From Carboxylicivirga fragile (GTDB lineage Bacteria > Bacteroidota > Bacteroidia > Bacteroidales > Marinilabiliaceae): a DNA stretch of 64,000 nt. The position numbers and the translations under genes were made by a program. This document shows positions 63,950 through 64,000 of this stretch, piece after piece (position 1 is the first letter of the stretch; each line of letters starts with the position of its first letter). The DNA lies in the NCBI GenBank assembly GCA_025499625.1, contig JAFMVD010000016.1:41934-105933 (forward strand). The letters are read 5' to 3'. The notes under the pieces were generated by a model. That model had not been told where the DNA came from and did not search any database. It was given only the letters and a program-made list of their open reading frames with translations.

Positions 63950-64000
63950 CTAATTACAATGGTTAATGCCGATACAAAAGCACAGATTGATTTTTTTATC

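Overview
The window is AT-rich bacterial chromosome from a member of the Bacteroidota, most likely the Bacteroidales/Marinilabiliales side of the phylum. The evidence is the promoter grammar (TTTG then TAnnTTTG about 17-21 bp apart, ahead of two riboswitches, an AraC-type gene, rpmH and others), a TonB-dependent receptor with a carboxypeptidase-D-like N-terminal domain, a type IX secretion C-terminal sorting domain, a propeller-type hybrid sensor with a LytTR regulator, families largely confined to this phylum (DUF4421, DUF3667, Nudix-type sugar regulators) and the rarity of clear Shine-Dalgarno sequences. No rRNA, tRNA, CRISPR array, prophage or intact insertion sequence was recognised.

Layout. 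1-2.6 kb: the start of a GPH-type sugar symporter behind a Nudix-type transcription factor, with two operator-like palindromes, then malate dehydrogenase. 2.8-9.6 kb: a Trp-Met repeat protein, an AI-2E family permease, a lipoprotein plus nuclease-fold protein pair, and tRNA/rRNA modification genes including the CCA-adding enzyme. 9.6-10.5 kb: a thioredoxin pair, one cytosolic and one exported. 10.56-16.85 kb: a complete TPP-riboswitch operon thiS-thiC-tenI-like-thiD-thiE-thiG-thiH; a second TPP riboswitch at 18.4 kb controls a TonB-dependent receptor, so thiamine synthesis and probable uptake share one signal. 22-26 kb: a phospholipase-D lipoprotein, a SYLF protein and RidA, separated by spacers full of dispersed repeats. 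26.6-30.4 kb: a dGTPase-like HD hydrolase next to a Roco (LRR-Roc-COR) GTPase, the most accessory-looking block. 30.6-35.7 kb: membrane and hypothetical proteins around a strictly periodic 21-bp tandem repeat. 35.8-42.7 kb: Crp-type and AraC-type regulators and a divergent redox operon (nitroreductase, cupin lipoprotein, SDR, radical SAM), then a CNNM/CBS membrane protein. 42.9-49.5 kb: a propeller-type sensor kinase with a LytTR regulator, divergent from two secreted proteins; the spacer carries one 33-bp direct-repeat motif twice in opposite orientations. 49.6-51.6 kb: a 181-bp MITE-like element, a membrane protein and a wHTH/membrane gene pair. 51.9-63.8 kb: housekeeping genes (dnaB, ispE, acyl-CoA carboxyltransferase with its biotin carrier, lptG, tgt, rsmG, rpmH) with a GH9 glycosidase, a glycosyltransferase and an ECF sigma factor.

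The best candidates for undescribed biology are the mirrored LytTR-type operators at 46.74-46.84 kb, the 21-bp repeat array at 31.73-31.92 kb, the dGTPase/Roco pair, the Trp-Met repeat protein at 2.8 kb, and the Nudix-type sugar regulator with its paired palindromes. All functions are inferred from sequence reading; no database search was run.
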